In this document: one piece after another, positions 58,102 through 64,000 of the stretch | Numbering within the stretch: position 1 is the first letter of the stretch | Layout of the letters: each line of letters begins with the position of its first letter | Assembly: GCA_022453515.1 (NCBI GenBank) | Contig: JAJNNY010000054.1 | Span: forward strand, 1-64,000 | Source: Astrocystis sublimbata | Taxonomy: Eukaryota > Ascomycota > Sordariomycetes > Xylariales > Xylariaceae | Direction: 5' to 3' | DNA: 64,000 nt | Notes under the pieces: model-generated | The model's input: the letters and a program-made list of their open reading frames with translations, nothing else | Told to the model about the DNA's origin: nothing | Database searches by the model: none | Translations under genes and position numbers: made by a program

Positions 58102-60106
58102 TGAGCTATTACACACCAATACGACATCTTCATGCTTACCATCAGCGACTCTCTCCGCTTGTCCGAGAGCTGCTGGTTACTAGACGCCCAGCCGTCGGAC
58201 GTTCAACTTGCCGAATTCCATACCTCGGAGGTCACATTACACTACCCAGCATCTCCATTATGACTGACCAGTCTATCACTCTTGGCGAACTTGCAGAGGT
58301 AACTGCAGCATCATCCTCGGTAATGCTCGGAACTTCTGGGTCTGTTCAAACGAAGAGTTCTTCCAGATAGCCGTGTCTGCGATGCGACACTCGATCTCGA
58401 GACATGAACTATACGGACTTCTTCGGTACTCCGAGCCTCTGCAGCCTCACTGTATTCGCATTGGCATGCAACCACATCCCGAGCCGGCTTCGAGGGTCTT
58501 ACCAGTCCAAACGGCTGTATAGTTCGACTACGCTGGCATGACCCAAGACCAGCAATACCGGGTCCTCTGTAGCTACCTCGCCATTGAAACCCTGGGAGGT
58601 TCTCTCTAGGTTGCAATGGGACGGTCAGACTGGCAGCTACAGCAGGAGATCACGACGCCTGGTTGGCGGGGAAATGTCTTGGGTGAAGGCGACGGTTAGG
58701 CTGTGCGGCCCGGTGTTCCGCAAACTCCGCCTGATCCCTTTTTATTGCCGAATCAGAAATGTTGAGAGATCACGAACCCAGCATTGGATGGATACCCGTT
58801 TCCCCAACTTTACCCCGGACTCGCCAGGGGCCGGATTATTCAGTTGCGCGTATCGCATATGCGCTACGTCACGCCTATCGCGGACCTCACTCGGCCAAAT
58901 TCTTGATTGCGCTAATCTTTGCCATATTGCTTACACATCCCATTTTTCTATTTGACGACATACATCAGATCAGAGCGTGTTGTAGTCTGTTGAACGTATT
59001 CATTTGACTGGGGCAGGAAACTTGGAAACAACAACGCTAGCTGGCTAGCCGGTCATGATTACAATCCCAGGCCTCGAAGTGGCAAGCTTGTTTGGATATC
59101 TTAGGACATACTGTCATTGTTTTTTTTTTTTTTTTTTGCGGCCAGTAGCATTATCATAAAACTATCTATATATACCCTCAGGTGGCAACATCTACGATTT
59201 GCTTTTTTTGAAGCGGGCTGGGGTTTGTTGGCTGCATTCATCTACGTCACAAAACAGAGAAAGCTGGTTTATGGAAATTTGCATGACTCTAGCCTTATGG
59301 GCTCTTGATGTGATATATTTAATTGAATGATGTATTGGAAAACAGACAACCCCCATGTTTCCCTCGATATATGTTTACATCGTCGCGATGAGTTTCGTCA
59401 TACGGTGTTCGACAGCAAGCTTGATTTTGATGCAGGTTCTAGTTTTCTAGCTGCTTCTCGTGCGTGCATCGTCAACCAGATTGGTTTAGTTGGTCTGCGC
59501 AGCAAGGTCGAAGTCTCACCCAGAGACGCTAGTGTCTTCGAATCATGAATTGTGTATGCCCTGATAGAATCCTGACAGAATCCCTGCGATTCATTTAGCG
59601 CCCGGCTTCCGACCCTGGACGGGATCATGCAGATGGGGATCTACACCGGGATAGGATTGTTACATTAGAAAGGGATGAGACGAACATGGTCCCCGTGGTA
59701 GATAGACAACGGCAATAAACTGCGCTTTGGCGGAATAATTAATGAAGGGGTTAACAAGAACGTCATTTGTACGTTGCGCCTTCGTCTACGTACAACCCCA
59801 TGCCGTTCAGTTTGTCTGATCTTCATTGAAGCTTAGAAACTGACTAGGTTATAAAAACAGCAATGCCATCAGGTGTTTAGTGCCAATTGATTGCTTATAA
59901 TGGTACATAATAAAAGTAAAATATACAACTCTAGACACAAGATAGAAGATTTAAATAAAATATTATGTACATCTAATTATTAACAATATAAAGTAAGGCA
60001 ATAGGGGGTATAGAACACCTGATGACTAGAACTAACCCGAAACACATTGCGCTGCAGCCTGCCTTACCACCCTCTAAACCTGAATCAATGTGAGATAGGT
60101 GGTCCG
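58102..60106. other. Gene-poor region between two 3' ends
   Basis: These 2.0 kb lie between convergent genes. A T run (59120-59137) and AT-rich sequence (59860-59995) were seen. No gene is supported. Confidence 0.45.
59120..59137 (+). repeat. T homopolymer, 18 bases
   Basis: Unbroken run of 18 T in gene-poor sequence. Confidence 0.85.
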
Positions 60107-61954
60107 CTACGCAGAGATGACAGTGGAAGTCCAATTGAACCAAAGAGGCGAGTCGGACGTCCATTCGTACTGTATGATTTTCGAGCCGTCTGCCGCAACG
60201 CTGTAAAAGTGGTGATCGTAATCCATCTCTATAGCCGATAGGTTGACATTCGGGCTATCCTGCGTGGTCGATCCGTCTTCGTTAATAAAATTCGCCCTTT
60301 TGTTCAAATTCCAGTCATTATACCACCAGCTCACGATGATGTTGCCGGTGTATTCCCTGGCGATGACGGTGTTTTTGGCAAACGAATCGTATGGGCTTGC
60401 AGCAACTTGCGGAAGGGTATCGGCTGAACCGCCGCTCTGAAGAGACGACACGATAGTTATAGGGTCTGTGAGGGAAAAAAAAACGGAAATATTTAGCATG
60501 GGTCATACAGCCGCTTAGAATGTGTTTGGGTAGGTCGGGGAAGCGTGAAGAGATGGATAATGGACCAACGACATACCTTGAATGAACGTGCCATTACCCC
60601 CAACGTTGTAATTGAAGTCTCTGATGTCGGTGTCTGTGTAATAAAAGCATCGCAGTACATTAATTTCTGTCTCGCCGTCCTCCATCGGCAGATTCGGTAA
60701 TGTGATGATAGACAGCGGCGACCCTGGGTATGCTATCACCATTGGTTTTCGAACGAGCCAGTTATCTCCACATGCAAGCCAGACCTGGCGACCGGCGTCT
60801 CTGCATAACAATCAGGGAGAGGATTTATCAAGGAGTATTTGAGTTGGCATTGGATGACATTGGAGCGTGTGGGAGTACACGGTCTATAAAGAGCCCGCAC
60901 TCTGCCAAGTCGCAGAAAAACAACTTGAAAAGACTTACTGATATGTGATACACTGATGTTGGAGGCATCCTGTCGGGCAATAATAGGCCACCGAGCTGAG
61001 CCTTGAATCATTTCCTGCCGCGTGTGTCGTTGCTACATCCCATTCGGGTCCCCGAATCCACCCTTGTATATCGTAGTCATTAGGTTTCGAGTTCAATTGC
61101 CGCACGAGGCCATTCACGTCGATATAGAACAGCCCTACGAAGAAGTCTTGGTCCAGGCCCTGCCAGGGAACTAAGACATTCGAAGTCAGTTACCGCGTGT
61201 TCTGAGGTCACGCTTGGATAGGTCCTGAGGGTTTCTTGGTAGGTTCCATGCTAACGAACGGAAGCTATTGTCCTTATGGCTCTGGAAAAGAGGAATCTGG
61301 CAATGGTGAACACTTACCAGCCGTGGCTGCAAGAGGCGTCCCATCTCGAGGGGGTGACCAGTCTGCATCCTGCTCGAATAGTGCAGTGATGTTCACCTGT
61401 GTCCATGTCTCTGTATCATCAGACCCTTTCACGACACTGACAAGAAGGCTTCCTGCACTTTGGTAGAAAACAGCGCGCCTGGCCTCTCCGTCACTCCCAG
61501 TCCAATTGGTGGCGGCTAGCTGAGAGTTCAAGAACGGGCCGAGTTCCGATTTTGTGTTATTCCCTGGCGGTAAGTCCCCTGGCGGTTGGTTCACTGAGGG
61601 TGTGGTGTTCGAGGTAGATTTATCGCTGCTTGATCTATGCGACAGGGCACCGCCAAGCCCGCCGCCGAGAGCAGCGGCTAGTACAACAAACAACACCCCG
61701 ATTGTGATCCAGAAAGCTTTGCGCGACAGGCCGAAGCAATAGCTTCTCCGAGTCTTGCCATACGAGTCGGCCGGGTTCGCGTTGCCAGGTTTCGTCTCGA
61801 GCACTACATCGGACGGGGTACTGATATACTCGGGATATTCGTCACCGCGATAGGGTGTCGGTGTCGGATATGCCGCCTCGAGGCCGCTCTCTGACGCGAC
61901 TTCCGGTAGACGAGTATCCTCCGCGGTCTGCTCATGTTGGTAATGCGCGGCCAT
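60107..61954 (-). CDS. Membrane-anchored fucose-lectin-like protein
   Basis: Four exons: 61954..61318, 61170..60939, 60800..60577 and 60465..60107. Introns are 111-147 bp and the product is 483 residues. Residues 1-75 are hydrophilic and Pro/Tyr-rich (AAYPTPTPYRGDEYPEYIST). One transmembrane helix follows at about 81-104 (FWITIGVLFVVLAAALGGGL), then a Ser/Thr/Pro-rich stalk with N-glycosylation sites (NTT, NWT). The exterior part carries repeats with the pattern LAATNWTG...RRAVFYQSAGSLLVSV, VGLFYIDVNGLVRQL and KIIQYEWTSDSPLWFNWTST, which resembles the fungal fucose-specific lectin propeller (PF07938). No signal peptide precedes the helix, so type II orientation is expected. A sugar-binding role at the cell surface or vacuole is inferred. 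Carbohydrate specificity cannot be read from sequence. Confidence 0.65.
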
Positions 61955-62701
61955 GTTGGCTGTTGGCCACCTCTCGCAGAATCGACGTGACGCGTTTTGC
62001 AATGATCTGGTTCGGAAAGGAGGGCAGGAAATGAATCAGAGTAACAACATCGAATGGGGGCGGAGCAGTAGGAACATTAACTCTATCCTAATTGGAGAGC
62101 CCTACGCGCGATGCGCAGGACTTTGGGGGCCATTTTCATGCTTGCTGACTAGAGCCTGATGCTTGACATGCGAACCCTATGTAGGTGGCTGCTTCGTCGG
62201 TGACCGATTCTGACCGTTATAAGCTCAATAAGATTACTTCGGCTATGAATAGGAGGCTGTGTGTGTCAATCGTGCATTGCAGCTCTAGTTTCTCGCTGTC
62301 TAATGAAGGAGGAGGACTAGATCTGAATCAGGACCTAGAGTTCCACGCCACCATCCGTCGGCCTTCCTCTTTTCACGAGGCAGCCGATGGCAGCTAGGAC
62401 TATGCGAGGCAGGATGCTCTTCTGTCAGATCCTCCTCAAAAATACAACTCTGCTCTGATATAAGTATAGCGTAGCCAACCCCAACCCCTGCTGGTAGATC
62501 TTGGCATACCGCAGCCCACGTCAATACGTCGTATTCAGGCAGGCGAGACAGGTTGGGGTATGGTTTGGGATGTGGCGTACCGACCACGACGCCAACTATA
62601 TATTTGTTTAATATTCGTGATTCTGAACATCAATCATCCTTTTGTAAAAGAAGACGAACACTGCAATCAATGTCAGTCGTATTGAATGAAACGCGTCGAA
62701 A
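61955..62701. promoter_or_regulatory. Divergent region lectin-like gene / FAD oxidoreductase
   Basis: These 747 bp separate two divergent genes and should contain both promoters. TATATAT at 62597-62603 lies about 100 bp upstream of the oxidoreductase ATG and could act as its TATA element. No gene was seen. Confidence 0.45.
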
Positions 62702-64000
62702 ATGGCATCGTCTAAGACGTACGATCTCATCGTCGTCGGTACCGGCTTTGCTGGTACCATGACTGCGTTGAACTTTCTCGAGGAGGCCAAGCGCTTGAGT
62801 AAATCTAGTCGGATTGCCATTGTGGAGGTAGGCAAGGAACATGAACGGTCCGGCGCCTCTAAATGGACAATGGCATACCTCCGATTAGATAAGAACCTCG
62901 ATTTCGGTATATCTACCTGAGAACCAATTGACTTGGCTATTGCTGATGGCTTGTCCAAAGACAAGGACTGGGTGAAGGAAATGAGGCGCGTGAGCAACGG
63001 CGTGGCGGATGAAGAGTACTGCGAGAAACTCCGACAGGAGGCTCCCGTATCCGCACGATATCTTGAAGAACACGGAGTCAAATTTGTCCACCACGATGAG
63101 CCCAACGTTCTTCTGGAGTGGGATACCGATCAGCACTTCGTCTTCCCAGAAGGTGGCGGGAATGCCATCATTCAAAGACTCCTTGACGACATCAGGAAGT
63201 TCCCAAACGTTGACTTCCACTACGAGACCGAGGCTGTGAAGATCTTGCAAAGCGACTCGGGTGCCATGAAGGGCCTCAAGGTCCGGAAGAACGACGGCCT
63301 GCTCCATGATCTCTGTGCACCAAATGTCATGCTTGCTTGCGGTGGATTTGAAGGCAATCAAGAGATGTTGGCCCGCTATATCGGTCGCGATAGCCACAAG
63401 CTACCACTCATTGCCCCCGGACTGAAGTACAACCGCGGCGCTGGTCTCCGGATGGCGCTCGAAGTCGGAGCCAACACCGCCGGATCTTTCGACGGCATGC
63501 ATTGCGAGCTCGTCGATACACGCGCCGGAAAACCAGACGCTGTCATCTGGGGTATGTACTGACCTCCCTACCTTGACCCAATAGCGTATATACTAAATCG
63601 CTGTGAAGGACACAACTACGGGATTCTCGTAAACGACGATGCCAAGCGGTTTTACAACGAAGGGGAGCGCCATCTGTTCGCAACCTTCGAGATGGCAGCG
63701 TTGTACTGTTGGAGAGATCAGAACATGAGTTGTAAATTCATCACGGATTCCGTGATTATGGATCGCTTCAAGGGCAGCTGGGTGTACGAAACCACCGATA
63801 AGCCACCGGAGAAGGCAGATACGATCGAGGAGCTTGCGTCCAAGCTAGGCCTTGACCCGCAAGCGCTCAAGCAAACCGTCGATGAGTTCAACGCCGCGAC
63901 CAACGACAAGGAATTCGATCTCATGAAGCTAGATGGTAAGGCTACTGTCGGCCTCCATCCAAACAAGACGAATTGGGCCCTGCCTATTGCAAAGGCTCCG
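62702..64000 (+). CDS. FAD-dependent oxidoreductase (fumarate reductase/tricarballylate dehydrogenase flavoprotein-like), partial
   Basis: Exons 62702-62906, 62961-63551 and 63609 onward; the gene runs past the window edge. Introns are 54 and 57 bp with acceptors AAAG and GAAG, and each keeps frame. The N-terminus (YDLIVVGTGFAGTMTALNF) holds the dinucleotide-binding GxGxxG of the FAD_binding_2 family, followed by an acidic residue (IVEVGKE) at the end of strand two. Later segments include WTMAYLRLDKNLDFDKDW, FVFPEGGGNAIIQRLL, APNVMLACGGFEGNQEMLAR, APGLKYNRGAGLRMALEVGA and WGHNYGILVNDDAKRFYNEG. These agree with fungal homologues of tricarballylate dehydrogenase and soluble fumarate reductases, which oxidise or reduce C-C bonds of dicarboxylic acids using FAD. 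The substrate is unknown. No break was seen in the visible part (about 397 residues). Confidence 0.85.

Overview
The window is nuclear DNA of a filamentous ascomycete (Pezizomycotina). Almost every gene has short GT-AG introns, mostly 50-150 bp, with CTAAC/CTGAC-type branch sites. Gene content is typical of moulds: Zn2Cys6 regulator, rhodopsin-like membrane protein, highly reducing polyketide synthase (HR-PKS), F-box protein and amidoligase. No bacterial-type operons, CRISPR arrays or confident tRNA/rRNA genes were seen. The exact genus cannot be read from the sequence alone.

Layout. At 1-4.3 kb lies a housekeeping block: GPN2-type GTPase (-, partial) divergent from BUB3 (+), then an unrecognised basic/acidic protein (-). 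At 4.9-21.6 kb lies a four-gene secondary-metabolite locus. It holds an HR-PKS (-), an HxxxDG acyltransferase of the alcohol-acetyltransferase type (-), a rhodopsin-fold membrane protein (+) and a PLP-dependent alpha-oxoamine synthase (+). The HR-PKS has no release domain, and the oxoamine synthase is the obvious candidate to release the chain by condensing it with an amino acid. This is the logic of Fum8-type sphinganine-analogue pathways. The HR-PKS shows two reading-frame breaks and the oxoamine synthase an in-frame TAG in a conserved region, while the housekeeping genes read cleanly, so the locus looks decayed.

At 22.6-26.3 kb are a protein built from a tandem domain duplication, a ~0.6 kb MITE-like element just upstream of it, and an amidoligase. 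At 27.1-29.2 kb chorismate mutase (+) and BCP1 (-) converge. Long gene-poor stretches follow (29.2-32.7, 33.7-36.8, 43.8-48.6, 50.4-55.7 and 58.1-60.1 kb). Between them are a cyclin (-), an F-box-like protein (-), an LEA/SMP-repeat protein (-), a truncated phosphotransferase (-), the mitochondrial fission WD40 adaptor MDV1 (+), a secreted lactonase-fold protein (+) and a Zn2Cys6 regulator (+). The window ends with a membrane-anchored fucose-lectin-like protein (-) divergent from an FAD-dependent oxidoreductase (+, partial).

Exon coordinates were worked out by hand from splice signals and frame continuity. Family names rest on motif recognition, not on database searches.
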